NCBI GenBank assembly: GCA_965240325.2
Contig: OZ251222.1
Coordinates: 2,914,001 to 2,978,000, forward strand
Source: Rebecca billardiae RCC1528
Taxonomy: Eukaryota; Haptophyta
Length of the DNA stretch: 64,000 nucleotides
Direction: 5' to 3'
Shown here: piece after piece, positions 1 through 9,898 of the stretch
How positions within the stretch are numbered: the first letter of the stretch is position 1
How the letters are laid out: every line of letters begins with the position of its first letter
The notes under the pieces: model-generated
Seen by the model: only the letters and a program-made list of their open reading frames with translations
The model's database searches: none
What the model was told of the DNA's origin: nothing
Translations under genes and position numbers: made by a program

Positions 1-381
1 CTGCAGAGGCTACCAGAGTCGGCGACGGGCCGTCGGGGGCCTCCTGTCGGGCTCTCTGAGACGGTGCTACTGGTAACCACATGACTCATGAATGAGTCAC
101 CGCCACTCCGGTGCCGCACTCACTAATAATATGGCCTGGGACGGCCTGGGACGGCCGGCGCGCCACCACTCACTCATCACACCAGAACATCAGTGCTACG
201 CGGCTGCATAATTCCGATACGCGGCTCGGCTGCTTGATAATAATATATAGCTATAGAGAGAGAGAGACTAGTAAGTCAGTGAGCAGAGATGAGAGTCGAT
301 CTGAGTGAGTGAGAGAGAGATTGTGATGAGAGAGCTAGAGAGAGAGGGAGAGAGGGAGAGAGAGTCGAGAGAGAGAGAGAG

Positions 382-418
<37 letters not shown>

Positions 419-1075
419 AGAGAGTTAGAATACAGTACCAGCAATTATTATTCGGATTTTAACCATGCGACGGTCTCACGCAGACCGGTACGGCGGGTAC
501 CGGACCCGGTCGACGGTCCCGGTGTTAAATACTAAAACTGAACGTATACTCGCAGCTTATAACGCTGCGTCCATCCGCCTAACTCTTCAATCAGCAAGTC
601 TGATCCGCGGCGGCCGGGCACGGTTCTGACGGTTCAGGCCAACTTGACAATGCTGTTGTGAATGAAACTATATGAAGTGCTGAATCACTCAGCAGGCTCG
701 TCGTGCCCGTGTCCCTCGGGCCCGATCACGCCTGAGCCTCACGGCGGACACGGTCACGGACCCGGCCCCGAAGAATGCGGATCATCGATCACGGATCATT
801 AGTGATAGTCAGTGCCGATTGATTACCCGCGTGAGTCGTAACTCGTATTTCGCGAAATATTTCGGCGGCCGGACGCGAGTACCGCCGCGGGAACACGGCG
901 CGGCACGCGCGGGCCCCGCCACAGGGTCCGGGATGCCGATGATAGCCGACGACGATATACGACATGGATCCAGGTTGTGCCCGGCTAAATCGCGCGCGAC
1001 CGCGAACCGCCGCGACAGGCGAACCGGAATCGCGCGCGTCATTCACGCGTTGGCATTCGTCAGACGACTCAGACG
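1..1075. other. intergenic, no gene seen
   Basis: No convincing coding segment on either strand. The only clear structure is a (GA)n-rich tract at about 244-418. The rest is mixed-composition sequence without recognisable family motifs, and it leads into the 3' end of the minus-strand gene that ends at 1076. Confidence 0.5.
244..418. repeat. (GA)n microsatellite
   Basis: Imperfect GA dinucleotide run, purest at 363-415, interrupted by short GTGA, GGGA and CTAG variants. Apparent open frames here only reflect the dinucleotide repeat (Arg-Glu runs). Confidence 0.9.
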
Positions 1076-2629
1076 TCAGGCCCAGGGCGTGGAGGAGTTG
1101 CGACCCGTCCGGGACCGGCGTCCCGCCCGCGCGAGGCGCCTGACGCCGGCTGGAGGCGTCGGACCATGACGCGCCCTGCGCAGGCACGCGCAGGCACGCG
1201 GGTGCAACTTCATCGTGCTCATTATGTTGCCGCCAAACTTAACGAAGATGGCCTCGTACGGGTCGACGCCGAGCCCGAGGCTCGCCAGCGGGCTAGCCTG
1301 CTCCCACTTCGACTTCGAGCGAGTCGGCAGGCTGTGCTGCTTGCCAACGCAGCCGCGCAGGTCCCAGCCCTGCTGCTCGCGCATCAGCGACGCAATCTGC
1401 GCGCCCTCGCCCAGCACGAGCTGCGACAGGTGGATCTCCGTCTCGTTGACTACACTGAACGAGACCAGCCGCCGCGTCCTCCTCTGGATGGAGCGCCTCT
1501 CGCCCGCGGCAAGGGAAACCTGATGTGGGCCCTCAGCAGACGGGCGCCACGTGACACAAGGCGGCGGCTGCATCGAACGGAGGCGTGGGTCCGCTCGCAT
1601 CGGAATGCCGTGTGCGTCGAAGGCGGCGTCCCGCCTTGAGCACACGCGCTCGAAGATTGCGGGCGGGAAGGGGCGACTGTGCAACGTGCTGATGTGTGCT
1701 GATGCGCCCGGGGCCTCCGCTCGCGCCGCCGAGGACACCTCGCAGATCGCGTCCTGCGGCCACGCGCGCATCAGCACCTCCACGTGGCGCCTCGAGGAGG
1801 CGAGCATGTGGGACTGCACGTGCGCGTTATGCTGCAACGAGAGCGAGGCACCGACCAGAGCCACGTTGCCTGGCCCGTCCAGCCGGCTCGCGAAGGGCGC
1901 GAGCCACAGCGGGCCGTCTCGCTGCTCCGACAGCCACCCGCCAAAAGCGTTCGGGCATCGCTCCAGCGCGTCCGCGCGCACGTAGGGCCCACGTGTGCCA
2001 CAGTTGAGCATGACGAAATGTGAGTAGCGATCAAGCCCGCCCGGCTTCGTAGCCACGTGGCGCAGCACTGCTGCGTGCGCGTGCAGATCGGTGCCCAGGT
2101 TGCAGCGGAGCCGGAGGATCTCAACATTTGCCGACTTTGGAGGTTTCGGTGGCGCCACAGAGTCCCCGATGGCGGTGACGATCACGTCTGTCGTTGCTGC
2201 GCTCAGCCCGTGCGCATAGAAAAAGCGAACGTTCCCGTCGCACATCATCCACGAGTCGTGGAGCGCCTGGGACTCATTTACCGGCGGCGGGGGCTGGGGC
2301 GCACGATAGAAAGCGAGCAGCACGAGCAGGCGTTTGAACTCGCCGCCCCCGCCCCGCTCGAGCACAGGCGGCGGGCAAGCCCGGCAAGGCTGCTGCACAC
2401 GGTCTGGCGCCAGCTCGCCCATCAGGCCCGCGAGGTTCTTGAAGAGGTGGCCCTTGAGCGAGTTGGCCACCTCCTTGACCTGCTGCTTGAGCAGGCCCCT
2501 CATCGCGGCCGAGTCCTGGAGCTGCGAGGGGTCAGAGAGCGCGTCTTTGACCTTCGACTTGTCGATGGACGAGATGTCCCACGCGTTCGCGAGGCCCACG
2601 GCCACGGCGGCCAGGAGGAAGGCGCGCAT
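1076..2629 (-). CDS. secreted/Golgi glycosyltransferase-like protein
   Basis: 517 residues. The ATG at 2629 is chosen because it opens a clear signal peptide (MRAFLLAAVAVGLANA). The longer open frame starts at a GTG and its leader would be read from the terminal repeat of the adjacent hAT element. The central part (about residues 100-310) has a cysteine-rich entry, a stretch resembling donor-fold strands around NVEILR, the motif LNCGTRGPYV, then LVGASLSLQHNAHVQSHML. That order (RGP motif, then LVG..S......HVQS) matches a family of putative glycosyltransferases seen in algae and bacteria; substrate unknown. The family assignment is by motif memory and the enzymatic role is inferred. The C-terminal 100 residues are basic and less family-like. 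The element inserted 11 bp upstream of the ATG could alter its promoter or 5' UTR. Confidence 0.6.
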   Translation of the reverse strand: MRAFLLAAVAVGLANAWDISSIDKSKVKDALSDPSQLQDSAAMRGLLKQQVKEVANSLKGHLFKNLAGLMGELAPDRVQQPCRACPPPVLERGGGGEFKRLLVLLAFYRAPQPPPPVNESQALHDSWMMCDGNVRFFYAHGLSAATTDVIVTAIGDSVAPPKPPKSANVEILRLRCNLGTDLHAHAAVLRHVATKPGGLDRYSHFVMLNCGTRGPYVRADALERCPNAFGGWLSEQRDGPLWLAPFASRLDGPGNVALVGASLSLQHNAHVQSHMLASSRRHVEVLMRAWPQDAICEVSSAARAEAPGASAHISTLHSRPFPPAIFERVCSRRDAAFDAHGIPMRADPRLRSMQPPPCVTWRPSAEGPHQVSLAAGERRSIQRRTRRLVSFSVVNETEIHLSQLVLGEGAQIASLMREQQGWDLRGCVGKQHSLPTRSKSKWEQASPLASLGLGVDPYEAIFVKFGGNIMSTMKLHPRACACLRRARHGPTPPAGVRRLARAGRRSRTGRNSSTPWA

Positions 2630-2648
2630 CTTGCGCGTACTACTACTA

Positions 2649-2677
2649 CAGGCTGGTCTCACCAAGAACTTCCCGAG
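2649..2677 (+). repeat. hAT element left terminal inverted repeat
   Basis: 29 bp, exact reverse complement of 3780-3808. Identity stops abruptly after the GAG at 2675-2677, as expected for a transposon terminus. Confidence 0.85.
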
Positions 2678-3779
2678 GCTTTGGATTTTTTTTTTCAGTC
2701 CCACTGCGTCTGCGGAAAATTCTCGATGGCGCCATTAAATCGGCCGCATCGAGAGCTCTCCGACGAGGGGTCGCACGCCTCTGTCCGCCTCGCCGTTGTC
2801 GAGATTCAAACCCCCACCCCCCTGCAAAAAATGAACGGCGCGCGATCTCGGTCCGTGCGACCCCTAGTGGTGTTGTTCACACGGTTGCCCGTATCCCAAG
2901 CCCCTCTCCTCATCCCCACCCTCGCTGTAGCACTGAAACATTGCGTCGTTGTTCTCGCCCGCAGAAGCCGCCGAGCGTTGCGGGTCAACGTGGGACCTGG
3001 CATGAGTGACAGGTGTCTTCATGTCCCACAGCGCGTCTCTCCCATGCTGTCGAGGTATGTGGGCCTCATCGCGCTCGTTGCAACGTCCTTCCTGCGCCTC
3101 CCCACCTGTATCAGTGCCTGACGATGTTGCTTGGAGCACACTCAACCCGCCTTGCCGCCGCACTGTTCAGGGCGGAACTCCTTCGCAATGTTGAAGCGTG
3201 CGGCTGCCCTTGACAGACGTACGTAGGCTCTCGCACCCCCCGCTTCCACTGCGACAGATTCGAATACCTGCTGCGAGTGAGCCAACTGCGACGAAGTGCA
3301 ATGTGCTCGTCGTGTTCGTTCGGAGCCGTTCGAGCGGCGCGCAAGTGACAAGTGCATCTGGCGAGGTCCCACCAACAGAGGCAGGGGCTTTGGCAGTAAC
3401 CACAGCGATCATGGAACGGCTCGCGCGGGCGCAGTCATCAAGCAGTGCGCCATGCTCCGCCTCCGCGCGGGCCAGGTCCGCGCGTGGCCGACCTCGTGGT
3501 GATGGATGCCGCCTGGGCGTCCGAAGCGGCAGAAGCCCGCCGGTCGGGCGCCGGACTGCGGAAACCCCGACGAAACCTCAGTTCAGCGCCACTTCAGACT
3601 GCTCGGCCCACTGTGAAAACCACTGTGACGGCGCCTCCGCGGCGGAGCGCCGGGCACGAGGTGAGCGACGCGCGCGGCTCCGCGGACAATTTTGTCGGGG
3701 ACTAGACCCACGATGCGAGCGATCGTACTCAGCCGATTCCCCGTGCTCGCCCGCCGCGAACGCGGACACGTCGGCAGCG

Positions 3780-3808
3780 CTCGGGAAGTTCTTGGTGAGA
3801 CCAGCCTG
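3780..3808 (-). repeat. hAT element right terminal inverted repeat
   Basis: 29 bp, exact reverse complement of 2649-2677, followed directly by the TACTACTA target duplication at 3809-3816. Confidence 0.85.
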
Positions 3809-3816
3809 TACTACTA

Positions 3817-4743
3817 TCGTACTCTGGAACTCGTCGATGGGGAAACTGTATGGGCAAGGTATTACCTATGGATACGTAAAGTAAGTAAGGGGTGGCGCCC
3901 GGCCCGGCCCCCCGCTCCTGACCAGCCCAGACCCCCCACCCCTGTAGAGCAGGCACGACTGCAGCTCCACACCAGCAAGACGACGCTTCGCGCGCACCCG
4001 GCGTGCAGACACAGCCTGCCCGGGAGCAGCCCGCCGGGGCCGACAATGGGCAGCAGCCATACATGCAGGCCAGCATGCGCGGCGGGGTGGCATCAGTGCC
4101 GGCCCCGGCCCGCAAGCGCAAACAGCCGGACGCCCCGGCCCACGCAGCTGGTGAGCCAGCAAACCCTGCTCCGGGCAACAGAACCCTGCCGCCGGCTTTG
4201 AGGCCGACACGCCACACTGGGGCACATATCACCTGTGAGGGCCAGGCCTTCTGTGTGATCAGCTACCCCAGTCATGCCGCTTGATACACACCTTCCCCAA
4301 CCGACAGTGGGGCTCTACATTCCTTGCTACATCCTCATCCTGTCGGCGCGCTGTCGCATCGGCGCCCAGTCGGCGAGTTCGGACGACGACGTTTTGTGGA
4401 CGACGGTGGGGCGAGGACGACGGCCGCTGGCGCGCCGCGAGGCGGCCGCAGCCCTCATCCAGGCCTCGCAGGCGGACGGCTGAACGAATTTTTCCGGTGG
4501 CGCTACCATCGGCGATTCGGCGACGGCTTCATGGGCGGTGACAGTTGGCGGGCGTCAATCTCGCCTGCCTGAGCTGTGTGCGTCTCATATTCTTAGTAAA
4601 CCGTGTACTGTTCCGCGGACTCACTGCCTGCGGTGCACGTTACTAACTATCATAGTCAATGGTAAACTGTATGCTAGCTAGTAGTTCCGGAGGAGACCTG
4701 CGCCAAGGGCCCTGCGCCGTCCTACCTGTGTCGTTATCAATAA
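3817..4743. other. intergenic, no gene seen
   Basis: About 930 bp between the hAT element and the next minus-strand coding traces. Open frames here have no family resemblance and conflicting directions. I see nothing I can support. Confidence 0.4.
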
Positions 4744-5803
4744 TCATAGAATGAGTACAAACTCGCGCAGAATAATGGCGCGCTCATAGTAGTAGTCGCG
4801 GCCGCCGAGGTTGATAACCAGCCGAGTATGGCCAATGTATGCGTCGGGCACGGGACGAAATGAGCGCAAGCACGCTCCCCGAGGCCGGCTGGTTGGCCGA
4901 CTGTGGCATCCTTGCGGCACAGGCCGCACAGCATTCGCACTCGGCGTTAGCGAGTGGCACGGTGGCACCCGGCGGCGGGCCCGGGCGGACGCCCGGGAGC
5001 GGGTCCGCCGCCGGGTCGAATTGAAAACTGTGCCCTGGCGGGCGGGGGGGTCGGCGGGCCGTGCCAGTGCTGTCGCAATGTTTCCTCTGCGGGTTCGCGT
5101 CTTTCCACAGCATTCGCTCATGGCCGTGGGTGACGGACAGTCGGACCAGTGACACCTGTGAAGTTCTCCCACGTGCGGTACGCGTCCGTGCGCATCAGCG
5201 AGGCCCACACCCACGAGGGAATGTGCAGCACGCGGGGCGGGGCGGGTAGCCCGTTGCTCCGCGCGAGCGCGGGTACGCGTATGTGCCGCATCTCGACCGC
5301 GATGGCGTAATCGAGCGCCTCGCCGCCGACGAAGCCGCCAGAGTAGATCGTGTGCATGTCCTCCTGCCGCCAGCCGAGAGCGGTCGTCGCGAGGATGCTT
5401 GCCGATGTCCGCTCCGGGCATGATGGGCTCGGCGCAGGTCGCGTTGACATCGTACACAGCCGCCACGCTGAGCACGAGCGCGTTGACGTTCACGCAGTCG
5501 TCGCTCTTCGCATCTTCGACAGGTCTGGCGCGCGCGTGTTTGGCGGCACGAGGAGCTGTTAGTTGTGCGTGCGCGCGCGCGCAGCGACAGCGTATGCCAC
5601 TCGCGATTGAGAGTAAGCACGAGCTGCTCACGCAGGCACACGAATCGTAGCGCATCCGTCACCGGCGTGACGACGTCCGCCTCGTCCCGCAGCGCCTGCG
5701 CCATGGACAAGGATGGCGCGTCGATGTTGCATGCTCGACGATTCATCTCTCTGCGGATGGCATCACGGGCTTGTCTGTGTCGCGCTGCGGCGAGGGTCAC
5801 CAA
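4744..5803 (-). pseudogene. broken or intron-rich gene of unknown function
   Basis: Three minus-strand stretches look like real protein but lie in different frames. The first, about 5770-5590, contains DALRFVCLREQLVLTLNRE. The second, about 5530-5400, contains NVNALVLSVAAVYDVNATC. The third, about 5400-5170, contains WRQEDMHTIYSGGFVGG, then PPRVLHIPSWVWASLMRTD and WENFTG. The first step can be a short intron: an ACTAAC branch-like box lies upstream of a CAG acceptor. The last segment ends in a good donor (ACAG|GTGTCA), and a plausible final exon near 4840-4744 ends LGGRDYYYERAIILREF. The step near 5400 has no GT-AG explanation and looks like a single-base insertion. So this is either a decaying gene or an assembly error in a live one. 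I do not recognise the family. Confidence 0.4.
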
Positions 5804-7569
5804 CTCACGAAGACACGGTTGCTGCCACGGCGACAGACCCGGGAGGTGCGTCCGCTGCGCGTCGTACGCCGTTGGCGCTGCGCTTCCGTCGCATTGGTCA
5901 CCGTCGACGCCATGCAGGCCGGACGTGGGCTTTCGGCTGACGGACCGCGACAGACCGTCCGGTGCGAGGATTCCGGCGATCGAGTTCAGAAGGCCGCGCC
6001 AAATCTTGCGTCGTGCGATGGCGCTTCCCGCCCGCGAGACACCTCGTGATGAGGGCCTTTCCGCACCGAGCCCGACGCGCGGCGGTGGATCGCACGAGGT
6101 GGTTGTCGTGCGCAGCGCTTGCTACTATAGCCCGTGCGAGTGCTCGACGTGCAAGTCAGGCGAGGACCGCCCCAGGTCGCACGATCGTGTCGACGCGCCG
6201 AGCGTACCTCGAAACGCGTCGACTTTGGCCCCCGTTCGACCTGCACGCGAGACGACGAGGGCAGCAATCGCGAATCGGGCGAAAACACGTCTCGGGAGTC
6301 CCCGCGCGATGTCCGCGCCGGCGTTGGATTTGGCGCGCGCCGCCCATGCGCTCCGCGCCATCGGCTAACTCTTTTTCGGCCGAGCGTCCCCAGTGGGAGC
6401 TGCGACTCGGGCGCCCGGTACTGTACAGTAGTGAGCGAGGCGATTTTCTTTTCTTGGCAGCAAGGCGATTTTCTTCTTATTATTATTTTTCTTATCTTTT
6501 TCTCGGGCACTACAAGCGGCGGACCTAAGCTACGCCTACGGCCCGCCATATCAATTTACCGAGTCGGAATAACGACAATTCAACGGGTGATCATTACGAC
6601 TACTAATATTATTATTGGCTTATTTAGCAAGTGTTAAGCCTAATTCTAACCGTATCGGCGACGACGTCGACTACCTGTCATGCACTGTTGACTGTACTCA
6701 CACCCGCGGCCAACGCGCTCACACCCTCTGTCTCCAAATCAGTACTACTACAGTTTCGACAGACGAATTGACAGGAGTGACTTAGTGAGCTGCGCCCTCG
6801 TGCAGCCTGTGTAGTGTGTCCGCCATAAATCATAGAATATAGATTAGTATAGTCGTCACTTAAATATTCATATATTGCTTGCCAGCTGACCTGCCCCGCC
6901 CCCGGCTCCGCGGCTCGGGCCTCGGCCCGCACTCGGGCCTGTAACGGTGTGACTCGGTGCCAGTATGAGACTGTAAGCGTGCCCCAGCAGGCTGCACGGG
7001 GCGCCAGACCCAGTGGCCAGTGTGACTGTGACGAGTGAACTCGCGTGGAGTCGTGCGGCCCAGCGGTCCGACGGTCCGCGGCTCGTAAACGCCAACGGCG
7101 GCCGTGACGCGCCGGTCACGTGATTCCGCTGCCGCGGCTGCCGGATGGAACGACGAATCCGCCAGCAGTTACCTATATTAGTATATATGTGTGTGTGTGT
7201 GTGTGTGTGTATGACTTAGAGTTAGACCGTCCTGCACGCCGTCGTGGCACTGCACGTCTGTCATGACGTCTGTCTCGGCACGAGACCGCTGCCAGTCGCT
7301 CCGACTGCGGCCTGTCCTGAGTCCGGGTTCTGTGTCCGCTGTCGACCTGCGGCCCTGGCATCGCCGAGGCAGTAGGTACTCCGTACTGCCGCCGGCAGGA
7401 GCCAGGAGAGCACGGCGGACGGACCCGGTTTGCAAGTGCTGAACAAGCAAGCGAATCACTGATCGTGATCTCGGCTTCGACGTGCTGCGTGCGTGTAGAT
7501 CCGTGGGCCGCTTCACTCCGTCCCGCCGCCGCAGCGGGGCCACGGGCCGCGTCGACACCGGCTGTCGGC
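5804..7569. other. intergenic, no gene seen
   Basis: About 1.8 kb with no supported gene. It holds an AT-rich patch at 6440-6640, a (GT)n microsatellite at about 7187-7210, and unremarkable GC-rich sequence. An upstream exon of the gene ending at 4744 could lie in 5804-6100, but I cannot place one. Confidence 0.4.
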
Positions 7570-8966
7570 TCACGGCTGGAGCAAGTCGTCTGATTGGAGG
7601 CCCTTCAAACGCTGCTGGGCCTCGTCCTCCCACGGCGCGCTGCCGCCGGTCTCCTCCGCCTCCTGCTCGACCTTCTCGAGATCCCACACGCTCACCGAGC
7701 CCTTCTCCCACATCAGATCCTGCAGCTCCTGCGGCGTCATGTCCGAGCCGGTGCCAAACTCGCGCGCGACGTCCTCGGCCTCGTTGGCGATCTCCCCCAG
7801 CTTCTCGGTCACCTCGTCGATGTTGCCAAACTGCGACTTGAGCTTGACGAGCGCCGCCGCGAACTTGCGGATCTTGACCTCCGGCTCGGTGCTCTGCGGG
7901 CCCTGGTCGCGCGCCCCCGCGATCAGGATCTGCACCTCCTTGGGCGCGATCTTCTGCTTGAGCAGCTCCTTGCGCGCGTCGCTCGAGTCGATGCGCATCA
8001 GCTCGCGCAGCAGCCGCACCTCCGGCTCGACCTGCTTGTCGATCTCGAGCCGCACCTGCTGCATCAGCCGCGTCATCAGGTTGGCCGCGGGCTCGGCGCC
8101 CGCCTCCTGCGCCTGCTTGATGTTCGCCTCGAGCAGCAGCAGCAGCGGCTCGTCGAGCAGCCCGCGCTGCATGTAGTCCGGGAGCATCCTGAACATCCCG
8201 CCCGGGCCGGCTGCGAGCATCTTCTTCAGCGCCTCGGCCGCGCGGGACATGCGCTGCTGCATCTCGCCGTTGATGAGCTGCTGGATGGCGGTGAGGGAAG
8301 CCTGCGCGGCAGCGAAGGGCGCACGGGCGCCGACGCGCGGGCGCGGCACGTCAGGGGCGCGTCGCTCGTGCGGCCGCCGCTCCCTGCGCCAAGCGCTCGC
8401 GCGCCGCGCAGTGCTTTCAGGCGCGGCCGGCACCTTCTTCTCCTCGGCGGCGGTCTCAATCTCTGTGGCCAGCTTTTGCATGAATGCGTAGTCAATCTTC
8501 TCGTACGACGCCTTCACCATGTCCGACTGCGTCACGTTGATCGTCTCTGCAGCCAGCAGCATCTCCATCAGCGCATTATATCCCCGCTCCCTCTGCTCGG
8601 CATCCATCTGCGGGATCTGCACACGCGCGAGCCGCGCGCACGTGGCAACGGGTCGGCGCGCCAGAACGGGCGTCGGCAAATCGAGCGGTAGGGCTGTCTG
8701 CCGAGACGCGGACGCGAACGGCGCGGCGCCCCGCCCCACACACGCCGCACCTGAGGGGCCTCCGCAGGCTGCCGAGAATCGGACATGCACAGCGCCGCCG
8801 TCCGCTGCACGCTGCTCGAGGTCACCCGGGAGAGCGGCGTGGCACGCTCTGCGTGTGCGCATGATGAGACCCCCCGCGACCCCCGTGCCGACCTCACGGC
8901 ACGCGCCGCGTCGAACGCCGCCGCCTGGGCTGCCACGATGAGCAGGACGGCCACGCGGAATGACAT
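7570..8966 (-). CDS. plastid-targeted protein of unknown function
   Basis: Three exons fit a 376-residue protein: 8966-8751, 8616-8434 and 8301-7570. Both introns (8617-8750, 134 nt, and 8302-8433, 132 nt) are phase 0 with GT and AG ends (CAG|GTGCGG to GCAG|ATC; AAG|GTGCCG to CAG|GCT). Exon 1 encodes a bipartite leader: a signal peptide ending AAQAAAF, then a Ser/Arg-rich transit-like stretch ending LCMSDS. A Phe right after the signal cleavage region is the known hallmark of targeting to complex red-lineage plastids. The mature part is helical and charged, with ERGYNALMEMLLAAETINVTQ near the front and an acidic tail (WDLEKVEQEAEETGG). The second intron is open in frame, so its removal is inferred from splice sites and its basic, unlike composition. 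No enzyme motif recognised. Confidence 0.7.
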
Positions 8967-9898
8967 TTGGAACGTGCTGCCTCGCGCGTGGGTGGGTAAG
9001 TAGTTCGAACTATGAGGTTGACGCTCACAGAACGATCGGAATGCGCCTTTCCATCTAGTAATATCTGTTCGTACCGGACGACGGCGTCTCGAACCCGTCG
9101 TCGTCGTCGTCATCGTCGTCAGCGCCATTAATTTCTGCACGGCCGGCACTGCTTAGTCCTAGACTCCTAACAGTAGTAGACTGAACTCCTTGAGTCTCAG
9201 TGCGCGTACGACGCTGTCGGGAACTTGCCCAGGAGTAGCGTGCGAGCTCGTCCGCATCGACGCTACGTCGTTGGCATCGCTGTCTCAATCTGAAATGACG
9301 AGCGCTTGTTGCCACCCGAGTCACCCGACACATCCGGTCTGCGAGTGCGGCGGCGGCCGCCGCGCAGGAATGTCAGTCAGGCGCCACGCGCGGGCGGGTG
9401 GATGCGCTGGGTGTGGCGCTACTCGTTGGTGGCGCGCGTAGTGGGCGGGTGTGGCTCGCGATAAGTCCCAGGGGGCGCACCGAAAAGGGCATGCGCTCCC
9501 TCCCTTTCGCTGAGCGCACATGCTTTGGCACCGCGTGCAAAATAACTCGCGCACGCGCCCATCGAGCGGGCGGGGGCGAGGCCTAAGCGGTGCGTGCGTG
9601 CAGGCTGGCGATCGTGCGCGTGAACCCTTTGCCGTCGTACCTCGAGGTCGTGCCATGTTGTTGTCGGACAGCTTGTGCTTGCTTACCGATCGCCCATCGG
9701 CCATTCCGATCGTGCGTGTCCGTGTGGCCCCTCTACCGTCGAAGACGACGATGACGAGGTCCGGGGCGCGCACATCGCCGCGGCCGGACGTGCGCGCGCG
9801 CGTGCGGAGCCACTCGCCGCCTTCCTGAGAGCGCGCCAGCGCGGCCCCAAGCCGCAGCCCCCATCCTGTGACGGCCGCGCGCGCCGAGCCTCCGTGGC
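8967..9898. other. divergent intergenic region
   Basis: 932 bp between divergent starts at 8966 (minus) and 9899 (plus). No coding evidence, and no specific promoter element that I can name. It includes a short GTC/GTCGTC run at 9095-9122. Confidence 0.4.

Larger units (their letters stand above)
2649..3808. mobile_element. non-autonomous hAT-type DNA transposon
   Basis: 1160-bp element bounded by perfect 29-bp terminal inverted repeats (2649-2677 and 3780-3808) that begin CAGGCTGGTCTC. It is flanked on both sides by the identical 8-bp sequence TACTACTA (2641-2648 and 3809-3816). An 8-bp duplication with TA in the middle and termini starting CAGG are established hallmarks of hAT elements (nnnTAnnn sites are typical of the Buster branch). 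I see no transposase coding inside, so it would need a helper in trans. It lies immediately upstream of the glycosyltransferase-like gene and supplies the upstream in-frame extension of that gene. Confidence 0.8.

Noticed and set aside
7570-8691. Long plus-strand open frame opposite the plastid-targeted protein (Leu/Arg/His-rich)
   Set aside because: Its composition is the antisense shadow of a GC-rich helical protein. The minus strand has a targeting leader and splice sites.
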